From assembly GCA_016199525.1 (NCBI GenBank), contig JACQGL010000088.1, positions 1-47,562 on the forward strand: a DNA stretch of 47,562 bases. Reading direction: 5' to 3'. Both the position numbers and the translations under genes were made by a program. The notes beneath the pieces were generated by a model. It ran no database searches, was not told the DNA's origin, and worked only from the letters and a program-made list of their open reading frames with translations. Shown here one piece after another: positions 27,671 through 36,626 of this stretch. Position 1 is the stretch's first letter, and every line of letters begins with the position of its first letter. The DNA is from Armatimonadota bacterium. GTDB lineage: Bacteria; Armatimonadota; SYMT01; JACQGL01.

Positions 27671-28105
27671 GTGTTCTCGGGCCGAACGCGCACAGAACGG
27701 GTGGAGCGATTGGGAGGAGGAACCTACTGCGTCTTCCCGCTCCAGGATTATGTTCGCGCGCTGCGCGAAGAGCCGGAATACGGCAAGCACGGTGAGAATG
27801 GCATCACCCTGGTGAAGATACCCGGCCTGCGCGTGATGCTGAAAGTTCTGCGTGGCGGAGCAATGCTGGCGGAGCATCGCGCGCCAGGGCCGGTAACCGT
27901 GCTCGTGCTGGAGGGCGAGGTTCGCTTCCACACAGAGGAGGATGTGTTTCGCATCCACCAAGACGGCGTGCTGGCCCTGCCCGCCGGCTGCTCCCACGCC
28001 GTGGAGGCCATGAGCCCCAGCGCGTTCCTGATCACCATCGCTCCCGAAGGTCCGGTGGACGCTGCGCTGCACGATGGACGGCTTCCAGGAGACCCCCACC
28101 TCTGA
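27671..28105 (+). CDS. Cupin domain protein
   Basis: The product is about 144 aa. I start at GTG 27671 behind AAGGGGGGG; the ORF track's TTG at 27650 has no ribosome site. The cupin barrel is shown by LAEHRAPGPVTVLVLEGEVRFH and by LALPAGCSHAVEA, giving the usual two metal-binding motifs with His residues (EHRAPG and SHAVEA). Small single-domain cupins of this type often go with electron-transfer or stress genes. It is the first gene of the hemerythrin-cytochrome arm. Confidence 0.8.
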   Translation: MFSGRTRTERVERLGGGTYCVFPLQDYVRALREEPEYGKHGENGITLVKIPGLRVMLKVLRGGAMLAEHRAPGPVTVLVLEGEVRFHTEEDVFRIHQDGVLALPAGCSHAVEAMSPSAFLITIAPEGPVDAALHDGRLPGDPHL

Positions 28106-28316
28106 CGACTCCATCGGGATGCCGCGGGCGCTGACCGTGGTGGAGGCGGAGGTGCGCGAACGCCGCTTCCCGCCGTTGTCTACGGGCCTGGCTGGGCGCC
28201 GTTCCGCGACGCTCGACCCGCTCCCTGGGGTGAGCGCAGACCGCTGCCAGTCCCGATCCGCTCCGGGCGGGCAGCTCCTGGTGAAGAGCGGTTACGCAGA
28301 GAACGAAAGAGCGATC

Positions 28317-28796
28317 ATGCCGGAGAAGACCCTTATCGGCGAATTCCACGCGGACCACGCGAAGGTGGTGCAGGCGCTCATCGATTTGCGCAGCGCCATC
28401 CAGGCGCGCGATCCCGCGCGTATCCGAGCCACCCTGAACGAGGCGAACCAGCTGGTTGGGCCTCACTTCAAGTTCGAGGAACTGTACCTTTACCCGAGTC
28501 TCGTAGAATTCATCGGAGAGGCCGGAATGAAGCGGCTGCTTACGGAGCACGATGGTGTCTTCCGGAGTGTGGCCGCCCTGGTCGATCTGGCCGCGAAACC
28601 TGCCTGGAGCGACGCCGACGCAGAGGCGGCGGCGGCAAACCTGGAGCTGATTCGGGAGCATCCCGTCACTTGCGACGGGCTGTCTTTATACATCGAGAGG
28701 CTGCCAGAGGCGGTTCAAGCGGCGCTCCTGAGCCAGATGGAAGCGCAGCGGCGCGAGGGCACCGCCCTTCTGCAGTATCGGAAAGAGCGCCTCTAA
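28317..28796 (+). CDS. Hemerythrin HHE-domain protein
   Basis: The product is about 159 aa from ATG 28317 (MPEKTLIGEFHADH). The upstream 81 codons of the ORF read as non-coding. Four-helix di-iron ligands are visible: FHADH in helix 1, HFKFEE in helix 2, EHDGVF in helix 3 and REHPVT in helix 4. Bacterial proteins of this kind bind O2 or NO or serve iron-sulphur repair (RIC type). The helix pattern resembles HHE family proteins without the N-terminal ScdA domain. Its place just before the cytochrome gene suggests oxygen or NO handling. Confidence 0.85.
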   Translation: MPEKTLIGEFHADHAKVVQALIDLRSAIQARDPARIRATLNEANQLVGPHFKFEELYLYPSLVEFIGEAGMKRLLTEHDGVFRSVAALVDLAAKPAWSDADAEAAAANLELIREHPVTCDGLSLYIERLPEAVQAALLSQMEAQRREGTALLQYRKERL

Positions 28797-28998
28797 TCAG
28801 CTTCCTTCGTCGCCCCGCGCGGGTCAGGTGAAGCCGTAAGGCGTGCGGCGCTGCGCGACCTCTCCTCGCTGGTGCGGGGATCTGGCAGCCCGGAAAGAAG
28901 GAGCGATGGCCCTGCTGCCCTCTTCGGAGGGACGGCGGGGTTTGCCTTATCGGATCCTGAGACAGGCCTGTTGGCATCCATCTCAAGGAGGTGCCTCG

Positions 28999-31260
28999 AT
29001 GGCGGAGAGCAAGAATCACGGAGCCAGGCGAGTGGATCGGGCCGTTGAGTGGCGATCCAGACTGGCGTTTGCCACCGCAGGCGTGTTGGCGTTTCTCACG
29101 CTGACGGGGCTGTTCATCTGGCTGCTGCGTTTCGGCGTGTTTACGCAAGTCAGCGTCCTCGTGCACACCGCCATTGGCCTGCTCTTCTTCGTGCCGGCAA
29201 CCTGGTACTGCGTGCGCCACTGGCTGGTATACCGCCGCCACCCGTTCGCCCACATCAAGCTATTGGGCTATCTGGGCGTGTTCGTGTTGCTCGCCTGTGC
29301 CATCTCCGGACTGGTGCTGACCTGGCAGCCGCTGTTCGGCATCAGGATCAGCTACTTCTGGCGAGGGGTACACCAGTGGACCACCGTGGCCCTGATCGCC
29401 TTTGCCATCCCACACATTCTCCTTATCGTGCAGCGCGACGCCCGCGCGGCGATGACTGAGGCCCTGGCTTCCGTCTCCGCGGCAAAGAAGCGCTTCGGCT
29501 GGGGCACCCTGGGTTGGGTGGTCGTTGGCTTCGCGCTCGTGGTTCTAGGATGCTATGCCTATATGCCGCCACGGCTGATCACCAAGTTCCCCCCGGACTA
29601 CGACCTCTGGCAGCCGCGCAATCCCCTGTATGGCAAGAACCTGCCTTTCGCTCCCAGTCTGGCCCGAACAAAAGACAACAAGCCAATCGACGCACGACTG
29701 CTGGCGGGGTCAGAGGACTGCGGCACCGCAGGCTGCCACGAGCAGATCGTGAACGAGTGGCACCCCTCGGCGCATCGTTACAGTGCCCTGGACAAGGCCT
29801 TCCAAGCCATCCAGTTGACGATGGCCAAGCAAAACGGCCCCACCTCGACGCGCTACTGCGGCGGCTGCCACGACCCTATCTCGCTGTTCTCGGGCACCAA
29901 GAATATCTTCACTGATGAAGCCCAGCTGACGGCGCTGCACGGCTACCGGGAAGGGATCTCCTGCCTTTCCTGCCACTCCATCCGGCAGACCGACATACGT
30001 GGCAACGCCCAGTTCGTGGTCCACGCTCCCCCCCGCTACATCGGGGAACTGGAATACGACGCGGCAACGCTGGAATACGAGAAGACGAAGAAGGATAGCT
30101 GGGAGAAGGGTGCCTGGCATCTGGCACGAGACTTCCTTATCCGCGCTTATCCCCGGGAGCACGTAGCCAGCCTGTCGAAGGTGATGTTCAAGAAGCCGGA
30201 GTACTGCGCCGCCTGCCACAAGCAGTTCGTGGATGAAGAGGTGAACAAGGTAGGGTGGGTGCAGCTCCAGAACCAGTTCGACAACTGGAAGGCAAGCAAG
30301 TGGGCGCACCACCGTGAGGATCCCCGGCGCACCACCGAGTGCCGTGAATGCCATATGCCGCTGGTCCCCTCCCACGATCCGGCGGCGGGGGATGCGTATG
30401 ACTACAACCGCTCTCCCAACGATGGCAAACACCGCTCGCATCGCTTCGTGGCCGCCAACCAGCTCATGCCCGGTCTCCTCGAGCTGCCGGGTGCGGACGA
30501 GCAGGTGCGGCTGACGGAACAGTGGCTGAAGGGTGAGTTCCCAATCCCCGAGATCGAAGATAAGTGGCGCAAGGCCGGCGTCCCGGCAGTCTCCATTCAG
30601 CTGATCGCGCCTCCAACGGCACAGCCTAGCCAACCCGTCCATCTCCGGTGCGTCATTACCTCCAACAAAGTCGGGCACGACTTTCCTACCGGCCCTCTGG
30701 ACATCATCCAGGCGTGGGTGGAGGTGGTAGTGAAAGACGAACAGGGCAAGGTGGTCTACAAGACGGGAACGGTAGATAAGGAGGGATTCATCAAACCGGG
30801 CTCCTTCATCTTCAAGGCAGAGCCGGTGGATCAGAGCGGAAACCTGATTGATCGCCACAACCTCTGGGAGATGGTGGGGGTGAGGAATCGACGGGCGTTG
30901 TTCCCGGGCTTTTCGGATACGGCGGAGTTCTCCTTCCTCTGCCCCGAACTGCGCACCGACCAGCGTAAGATCCTGCCGGCCGAGAAGCACTATACCTTCA
31001 AGGCGCCCAGTACGGGGAAGCTGCTGGTGACGGCCAAGTTGTGCTACCGCAAGATCGACCAGTTCCTGCTGAACTTCCTGCGCAGCGTGGGCTTCTTCAG
31101 CGAGTTCAAGGGTAAGCACCTGACCTCACCCATCACGGATATGCACGAGCAGCAAGCCGTCATCGAGGTGGGGTCGGGCCGCCTGGTGAGCGCTCCCGCA
31201 CCCTCAAAGGGTGTGCGAGAGCCGGGCCGACGGGCGTCTAGAGGCGTCTCTGGGGGTTAA
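28999..31260 (+). CDS. Membrane b561-like/multihaem cytochrome c fusion
   Basis: The product is about 753 aa from ATG 28999, 5 nt after AAGGAGGTG. Residues 20-190 contain about four transmembrane helices with His in helices 2 to 4 (LVHTAIGLL, FAHIKLLGY, VHQWTT), a di-haem b561-like anchor. Another helix near 175-200 leads into the periplasm. The soluble part has four CxxCH haem motifs (CGGCH, CLSCH, CAACH, CRECH) and one CGTAGCH with a 4-residue gap. A C-terminal beta domain follows. It likely carries electrons between the quinone pool and a periplasmic partner. The substrate is unknown. Confidence 0.85.
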   Translation: MAESKNHGARRVDRAVEWRSRLAFATAGVLAFLTLTGLFIWLLRFGVFTQVSVLVHTAIGLLFFVPATWYCVRHWLVYRRHPFAHIKLLGYLGVFVLLACAISGLVLTWQPLFGIRISYFWRGVHQWTTVALIAFAIPHILLIVQRDARAAMTEALASVSAAKKRFGWGTLGWVVVGFALVVLGCYAYMPPRLITKFPPDYDLWQPRNPLYGKNLPFAPSLARTKDNKPIDARLLAGSEDCGTAGCHEQIVNEWHPSAHRYSALDKAFQAIQLTMAKQNGPTSTRYCGGCHDPISLFSGTKNIFTDEAQLTALHGYREGISCLSCHSIRQTDIRGNAQFVVHAPPRYIGELEYDAATLEYEKTKKDSWEKGAWHLARDFLIRAYPREHVASLSKVMFKKPEYCAACHKQFVDEEVNKVGWVQLQNQFDNWKASKWAHHREDPRRTTECRECHMPLVPSHDPAAGDAYDYNRSPNDGKHRSHRFVAANQLMPGLLELPGADEQVRLTEQWLKGEFPIPEIEDKWRKAGVPAVSIQLIAPPTAQPSQPVHLRCVITSNKVGHDFPTGPLDIIQAWVEVVVKDEQGKVVYKTGTVDKEGFIKPGSFIFKAEPVDQSGNLIDRHNLWEMVGVRNRRALFPGFSDTAEFSFLCPELRTDQRKILPAEKHYTFKAPSTGKLLVTAKLCYRKIDQFLLNFLRSVGFFSEFKGKHLTSPITDMHEQQAVIEVGSGRLVSAPAPSKGVREPGRRASRGVSGG

Positions 31261-31434
31261 CTCAGAACGCACGCACAGCACCCATCCAGTTGACCATCCA
31301 GGGCCGTTGCCCTGATCAAGAGCATCTCAAGTTTCGCGAGTCCGTTTAGCGCAGCGGGGAATCCGGCCCCCAGCCGGGTTCTCGTATGCAAGACCACGCG
31401 CAGATAATTCTTTTTGCCTGGCCCGGAGCGAGTG

Positions 31435-33222
31435 ATGGTGAATAGGAAATTCACGCGCCGGCAACGGCTGTTGTTACGCACCGGCATTCTCGCCTTCCTC
31501 GTGCTGGCGATCGGAGCAGCGGCGGTGTTCTTTCGGCCTCGGCCGCCCCAATACAACCCGGGCGGCGAAGTGGAAGGGCTTACCGCGGAACTGGAGCGGT
31601 CCATCCCCCCGGATCGTCCGCGGGTGAGTTTTGCGGAGGTATCCGCCGAAGCGGGCATTAACTTCACTCACTTCTACAGAGAGCGCTCTACGCAGCTCCC
31701 CGAAGACATGGGTAGTGGCGCCGCCTGGGGTGACTATGACAACGATGGTGACGAGGACCTGTTCATCGTCAACATCTGTGGTCCTCTGACGCTGAGCAAA
31801 GAGGAAGCCTCCCGATCCCCGGCGACGTGCCACCTATATCGTAATGATGGTCACGGGACGTTCACGGATGTATCGCAGGAAGCGGGGCTGCAACTGCGTC
31901 TCTGCGGTATGGCGGCGGCCTGGGGAGACTACGATGGCGATGGCTGGCTGGACCTGATCGTCACTTCCTACCCTGATCTCTTCCTGTTCCGGAATGACCA
32001 CGGCCACTTTGTCAATGTCAGCCGCGCTTCAGGGGTCGGCCGGTACAAGGGCTTTTGGACGGACGCATCGTGGGCTGACTACGACAGGGATGGAAACCTC
32101 GATCTGTACGTGTGCGGCTACGTTCAGTATCGCGCCAACCCGGCGGATTGGAACAAGGTCTCCATCCAATACTCCGCCGAAATCCCCTTCACCCTGAACC
32201 CCTCCTCCTACCCACCGGAGCGGAACCTGCTGTTTCATAACCGCGGCAATGGCACGTTCACCGAGGTCGCCCGGCAGGCCGGGGTGCAGAACACCACGGG
32301 ACGCAGCCTCTCGGCCGCCTGGTGCGACTTCGATGAGGATGGCCGGACCGACCTGTACGTAGCCAATGATGTGTCCGACAACGCGATGTACCGAAACCTG
32401 GGGAATGGTAGGTTCATCGACATCTCTCACGCCGTCTGGGTGGCGGACTACCGGGGGGCAATGGGCCTGGGCGTGGGGGATTGGGACGGGGACGGCGACC
32501 TCGACATCTTCATCACTCACTGGCTCGCGCAGGAGAATGCCCTGTTCAACAATATGCGCATCCCGTTCCGTGGCTCCAAGCCAGGCAAGACCGTGTTCGT
32601 GGATGTGGCGGATCAGCAGGGGCTGGGTCAGATCGCCCTGGAGGTCGTCGGTTGGGGTACTTCTTTCTTCGACTACGATAATGACGGTAAGCCTGACCTG
32701 TTCGTCGTCAACGGCAGCACGTTGCAGGATGAAAAGGACAAACGGCAGCTCGCCCCGATGCGCCACTTCCTGTTCTGGAACAAGAACGAAGTGGAGGGTT
32801 TCTTCGAGGTGGCGCTGGCTAGCGGACCGATCTTTAAGCAGCAGACAGTGGGCCGTGGAGCAGCGTTCGCAGACTACGACGGCGATGGCGACGTAGACAT
32901 CTTCGTGGTCAATTTTAATGGACGCGGGTGGCTGCTGCGCAACGACGGGGGCAATCAGAACCGCTGGCTGAACGTGAAGGTACGGGGCAGGAAGAACCGG
33001 TTTGGCGTCGGAGCAATAGTGAAGGTGATCACCGGCGATCGGGCGCAGGTGCAGCAGATCGGTTCCCAGTCCTCCTATCTATCGCAAAACAGCCTCACCG
33101 CTCATTTTGGCGTGGGCAAGACGGAGGTTGTGGATCGGGTGGAAGTGACGTTCCCCGGCGGGAAAGTGGTGCGGCGCGAAAGGGTGAGCAGTAACCTTAC
33201 CATTACTGTAGACGAGACCTGA
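31435..33222 (+). CDS. FG-GAP/VCBS repeat protein with ASPIC/UnbV domain (CRTAC1 type)
   Basis: The product is about 595 aa from ATG 31435 behind CGGAG. A single N-terminal helix (LLLRTGILAFLVLAIGAAAVFF) anchors or exports it. At least six DxDxDGxxD repeats follow (DYDNDGDEDLF, DYDGDGWLDL and others), building a calcium-bound beta-propeller. The C-terminal 60 residues form an ASPIC/UnbV domain. It is the second gene of the cytochrome, UnbV and TPR trio, 174 nt after the cytochrome gene. The function is unknown, but similar trios are common near multihaem cytochromes in Planctomycetes and Acidobacteria. Confidence 0.88.
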   Translation: MVNRKFTRRQRLLLRTGILAFLVLAIGAAAVFFRPRPPQYNPGGEVEGLTAELERSIPPDRPRVSFAEVSAEAGINFTHFYRERSTQLPEDMGSGAAWGDYDNDGDEDLFIVNICGPLTLSKEEASRSPATCHLYRNDGHGTFTDVSQEAGLQLRLCGMAAAWGDYDGDGWLDLIVTSYPDLFLFRNDHGHFVNVSRASGVGRYKGFWTDASWADYDRDGNLDLYVCGYVQYRANPADWNKVSIQYSAEIPFTLNPSSYPPERNLLFHNRGNGTFTEVARQAGVQNTTGRSLSAAWCDFDEDGRTDLYVANDVSDNAMYRNLGNGRFIDISHAVWVADYRGAMGLGVGDWDGDGDLDIFITHWLAQENALFNNMRIPFRGSKPGKTVFVDVADQQGLGQIALEVVGWGTSFFDYDNDGKPDLFVVNGSTLQDEKDKRQLAPMRHFLFWNKNEVEGFFEVALASGPIFKQQTVGRGAAFADYDGDGDVDIFVVNFNGRGWLLRNDGGNQNRWLNVKVRGRKNRFGVGAIVKVITGDRAQVQQIGSQSSYLSQNSLTAHFGVGKTEVVDRVEVTFPGGKVVRRERVSSNLTITVDET

Positions 33223-33342
33223 CACGGGCTGTGGAGGGAGTATTGCCGGGCGCGCCGTGTGTGGCTGGTGCGGGAGGTAGGGGTCATAGACGGCCAGAAT
33301 CGGGCGGTTCAAGGCCTACACGCTTTCCAATAAGGGGCAACG

Positions 33343-34215
33343 ATGTCTTCGCTCCGCATCTCCGGCATTGTATTGCTGCTAGCGTTTCTAGGTGTGGCGG
33401 CGCTCAGAACAGTAGCGATGCGCCGTGAGCAGCAGGCGACGCAGGTCGAAGCCGCACAGAAGGAGCGCGTCCGCGAGTTCTGGAATACCTACCGGAAAGC
33501 CAGCCAGGCGCTGGCGACTAATGATCTGCAGGCCGCCATTCCCCTTTACCAAGCGGCACTCTCCTTGAAGCCCGACCACGAGGACTCGCTTTACTACCTG
33601 GGTAACTGCTACTTCCAGTCTGGCCGCTACCAAGAGGCGCTCTCGATGTACGAGCGCCTGATCACCGTCCATCCTCTCGGCTCCTCCAGAGGCTATATGC
33701 AGCGGGCTCTCGTGCATGCGTGCCTGGAGACGAGCGCTCCTTTCGACCTCCAGAAGGCGGAACGTTACTTTCGCGAGGCTCTTCGCGTCGATCCGGACAG
33801 CGGGGCCCAGATGGGCTTAGGAGAGGTGGCTGTACTGCAGGGCGCGTGGCCGAAGGCATGGGACGCGTTGCAAGTAGCCAACGCCGACAACGCGATGAGT
33901 GTGGCCGCCCCTTATCTGCTCGGCTACCTGCGCTGGCGAGCAGACGAGCAGGCAGAGGCGTGGCGCTGGTTTCGCCTGGCCGTGCAGCGTGTGGAAGTGA
34001 AGAAGCCGCCTGTTGCATGGTCCGAAGAAGGTAACGTGAAGGCGGATCCAAAACTGCGCTGGCAGGCTCTGGCCCGGCAGAGCGTGTTCGGCAGCCATTG
34101 GCTGCGACTACTGGATTATGTGAAACAGCCTGATCTCTCGCCCTCTCTTATGGAGCGCGAATACCAGAGGTTACAGGGCGTCCTTACCGCAGCTCAAAAG
34201 CGCGTGCGGGGCTAA
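33343..34215 (+). CDS. TPR protein with N-terminal membrane anchor
   Basis: The product is 290 aa from ATG 33343 behind AAGGGG. An N-terminal hydrophobic helix (ISGIVLLLAFLGVAAL) is followed by tetratricopeptide repeats: AAIPLYQAALSLKPDHEDSL, then RYQEALSMYERLITVHP, then a REALRVDPDSGAQMGLGE unit. It lies 120 nt after the UnbV protein on the same strand. It probably scaffolds the periplasmic components. No catalytic motif is seen. Confidence 0.8.
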   Translation: MSSLRISGIVLLLAFLGVAALRTVAMRREQQATQVEAAQKERVREFWNTYRKASQALATNDLQAAIPLYQAALSLKPDHEDSLYYLGNCYFQSGRYQEALSMYERLITVHPLGSSRGYMQRALVHACLETSAPFDLQKAERYFREALRVDPDSGAQMGLGEVAVLQGAWPKAWDALQVANADNAMSVAAPYLLGYLRWRADEQAEAWRWFRLAVQRVEVKKPPVAWSEEGNVKADPKLRWQALARQSVFGSHWLRLLDYVKQPDLSPSLMEREYQRLQGVLTAAQKRVRG

Positions 34216-34245
34216 CCGAACCGGGAATTCGCTGCCGCAATGCTT

Positions 34246-34270
34246 GTGGGTTCGAGTCCCACCTCGCCCA
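34246..34270 (+). other. tRNA 3'-end fragment, candidate attachment site
   Basis: GTGGG-TTCGAGT-CCCAC is a complete T-arm, followed by CTCGCCC and an A as the 3' acceptor half and discriminator. The anticodon, D arms and 5' acceptor half (expected GGGCGAG) are not upstream, where a TPR gene ends. Such fragments are left when integrases use the tRNA 3' end as attB, and an integrase gene starts 115 nt away. A bulky variable-arm-like stretch before it hints at a class II tRNA such as Leu, which is tentative. Confidence 0.65.
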
Positions 34271-34304
34271 TAGGCACGAAACGTGAGGTGTCTTACGGCA
34301 TTTG

Positions 34305-34360
34305 GGGCCTTCCGCGAGCGGTTTGTTAACCATTTGCTAACCAATTTTCGCGGAAGGCCC
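34305..34360 (-). repeat. 13-bp inverted repeat holding two tandem 11-mers
   Basis: GGGCCTTCCGCGA (34305-34317) and TCGCGGAAGGCCC (34348-34360) are perfect complements. The 30-nt loop contains two abutting repeats, TTTGTTAACCA and TTTGCTAACCA (34322-34343). It sits between the tRNA fragment and the integrase stop. The direct repeats are the size expected of integrase arm-binding sites, and the hairpin may also terminate the integrase message. Confidence 0.6.
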
Positions 34361-34383
34361 TGCTAGACCAGGAACAGGCGTTC

Positions 34384-35586
34384 CTACGCCTCGCGGATGA
34401 GGGCTGACGGAACCGGTAGAGCGGGTCTCGTCGGCGCCATTGCCGCGCCGAGGGCCGCATCCATCCGCCTCACCGCATCCTCTTGCATTCCTGGCAAGAC
34501 GTGGGAGTAGGTGTCGAGGGTGATGGCGACCGTGGCGTGTCCCAACCGCTCGCTCACGATTTTGGGGTGTACCCCCTGGCGGAGGAGCAAGGTGGCGCAG
34601 GTGTGCCGGAGATCGTGGAGCCGCACCCGTGGGAAGCCTGCCACCCCGCGCACAAGGCTGACAAACCACTTGCTGAAGTGATCGGGGTGGATGGGCTGCC
34701 CGTCCGGCAGGGCGAAGACGAGATCGCTGTCGCAGTAGTCCTTCCCGAACAGGCGGCGCTCGTCCGATTGCGTGCGGCGGTGCTCCCCTAGCGCCCTGAC
34801 GGCAAAGGCGGGCAACGGTGGGAGACGCCGCCCCTTTTGTGTCTTCGGCGGCTTGAACGCGAGACCCGCCTTGGTGGCCTCCAGGGACCGGCACACCGTA
34901 AGCCGACCAGCCTGGAGGTCTACGTCCGACCAGCGAAGCGCCAGGAGTTCTCCGCGCCGCACCCCGCTGGCGACGGCAAGCACGATAGGGGCAAACATGC
35001 GGCTCCCGCGCGCGTGGAGAAATAGCTGCACCGTCTCCGCCTCATTCAAGGCGCGCATCTCCACGCGCGCCCTTTGGGGTGGCTCCACACTGTCACACAC
35101 GTTGCGAGGAAGTAGCTGCCACTTGACCGCCTGCTGGAGCGCCTCCCGTAGGATTCGGTGGTGCAGAACGACTGTGGTAGGTGAAAGCCCGCCCTTCCCG
35201 TGCAGGCGGCCCTTCTGGAGGGCGCGCGCATGGCAAGCCTGGATGTGGAGGGGTTGAAGCTTGCTTAGAGGAATGCTCCCGAGCGCGGGAATCAGATGGG
35301 CGCGGATGATCTCGCTATAGCGTTCAAACGTCCTGCCCGCGACGTTGACGCGGGCGTAATCCTCCAGCCACCGAACGAGGAACGCCCCCGTGGTGAGCCG
35401 CGAGGGGTTAACGAACCCCCCGTTCTGCACCTCGGCCAGGACGCGGTTCAGCTCCGCCTGCGCCTGGCGCTTCGTGCCTTTGACGGTTAGTGTCTTCTGT
35501 TTCCGCCGGTGCGTCACCGGGTCGCGCGGCAGTTCGATCCAGAGTGTCCAGCTCCCGGGGGAGCGCTCTTTCATGGAGCCTTTCAT
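34384..35586 (-). CDS. Tyrosine recombinase (phage-type integrase)
   Basis: The product is about 400 aa from ATG 35586, behind AAAGGA. The ORF track extends far upstream through the neighbouring gene. An AP2-like arm-binding N-terminus (WTLWIELPRDPVTHRRKQ) and a SAM-like core-binding domain (TGAFLVRWLEDY) precede the catalytic domain. The catalytic residues are present: Arg in SGVRRGELLALRW, Lys in PKTQKGRRL, His-Arg in HDLRHTCATLLL, His in LGHATV and Tyr in LDTYSHVL. It should integrate the element at the nearby tRNA end. Its start overlaps the upstream gene stop by 4 nt (ATGA). Confidence 0.92.
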   Translation of the reverse strand: MKGSMKERSPGSWTLWIELPRDPVTHRRKQKTLTVKGTKRQAQAELNRVLAEVQNGGFVNPSRLTTGAFLVRWLEDYARVNVAGRTFERYSEIIRAHLIPALGSIPLSKLQPLHIQACHARALQKGRLHGKGGLSPTTVVLHHRILREALQQAVKWQLLPRNVCDSVEPPQRARVEMRALNEAETVQLFLHARGSRMFAPIVLAVASGVRRGELLALRWSDVDLQAGRLTVCRSLEATKAGLAFKPPKTQKGRRLPPLPAFAVRALGEHRRTQSDERRLFGKDYCDSDLVFALPDGQPIHPDHFSKWFVSLVRGVAGFPRVRLHDLRHTCATLLLRQGVHPKIVSERLGHATVAITLDTYSHVLPGMQEDAVRRMDAALGAAMAPTRPALPVPSALIREA

Positions 35587-36539
35587 TCGTCTTTTCCTTT
35601 CGAGTGGCCCGTTGCCCCGCTTCGCAGCTTGCGCCCCCGGAAGCGGTTGCCGCACGGGATGGAGCAGAACTTCTTGTCTGACCTGGTAGGACGGAAGAGC
35701 TTGCCGCACGCAGGATCCCGGCAGACGCGCGTCTGCTCTTGGGCGGCGTCGCGCAGCAGCCCCACGGCGGCGAGCGAAAGGAGGGATGGAAAGGCCCACC
35801 CGAAGGCGATGCCGTTTCCGTGGGGAACGGGAATCGGGTGGGCGCGAGAGAGATAGAGGTCCGCATCGGCGAAAGGCCATCCATGGACCCACAGGCGGAA
35901 GTCCCCGAGGGCGCGTTCAATCGCCTCTGTGGTCTCCGCGTAGTCCCTCCAGAAGTCTTCCGAGTTCAAAGACGGGTAGCGGCGGCTTCGCCCGTCCAGG
36001 GTAGGGAAAAAGGGCGCGTACGCGTTCTCCAGCGAGCGTTCCCGCCAGGTACCCGACAGCTCCTGCCACAGAACAACTCCGGCCCGCTCGCCGTTCAGCG
36101 TGAGCTGCGCGAGTTCTTTCATGGAAGCGACGCCCACGCGCACAAAGTTGTGCCGCTCCACGGCAATCAACGGCCCCTCTCCGGTGTTCTCGCCTGGAAA
36201 GGCAACCTGCTGGCAGGGTTCGCCTGATTCGTAATGTACCCGCGTCGGGCGGAACCGCGCTTCGATTACGTGGTGCCGCAGGATGCCGAGCGGCCCCCGC
36301 TGGCTGTAGAACGCCTGGAGGGCGTTCGGATCGCGCGTGTTGAGGTCCAATAACTCCCGCCACAGAGGCGCAGGGCGGTCGTGCCCGCTCTCGGTGAGTG
36401 GGTCGTATACCTCTGGTCGCGCTCCGGGGATGGGTCGCAACCACTCACCGTACCACTCGTGCGGTGTGCGAACCCATCTACCGGTCAGCCGCACGGTAGG
36501 CGCTGCCACCTCCCCGGGCGACGGAGTAACGTTTTTCAT
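35583..36539 (-). CDS. CGNR zinc-finger protein coupled to the integrase
   Basis: The product is 318 aa from ATG 36539. The C-terminus has CRDPACGKLF, then KKFCSIPCGNRFRGRK, a CGNR zinc finger as in ABATE-type proteins. The first 240 residues are unrecognised and contain WYGEWLRPIPGARPEVYDP. The start has no ribosome site. A promoter pair ends about 10 nt before it, so it is probably read from a leaderless message. The stop overlaps the integrase start, so the two are translated together. It may regulate or assist recombination. Confidence 0.7.
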   Translation of the reverse strand: MKNVTPSPGEVAAPTVRLTGRWVRTPHEWYGEWLRPIPGARPEVYDPLTESGHDRPAPLWRELLDLNTRDPNALQAFYSQRGPLGILRHHVIEARFRPTRVHYESGEPCQQVAFPGENTGEGPLIAVERHNFVRVGVASMKELAQLTLNGERAGVVLWQELSGTWRERSLENAYAPFFPTLDGRSRRYPSLNSEDFWRDYAETTEAIERALGDFRLWVHGWPFADADLYLSRAHPIPVPHGNGIAFGWAFPSLLSLAAVGLLRDAAQEQTRVCRDPACGKLFRPTRSDKKFCSIPCGNRFRGRKLRSGATGHSKGKDE

Positions 36540-36548
36540 AACGTGATA

Positions 36549-36577
36549 ATCATATCATCAACGGGTTAGAACGTCAC
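36549..36577 (-). promoter_or_regulatory. Promoter for a leaderless CGNR-integrase message
   Basis: GTGACG (36572-36577) and TATGAT (36549-36554) on the minus strand are 17 nt apart. The predicted start is within a few bases of the ATG at 36539. The divergent excisionase-like gene begins 88 nt away, and the near-palindromic TGATAATCATATCATCA overlaps the -10 box, so a switch may act here. Confidence 0.45.
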
Positions 36578-36626
36578 ATAATGATTCTGGGGGGGGCGAT
36601 ACGCGCTACTTCAAGGAGGAAGAAAG

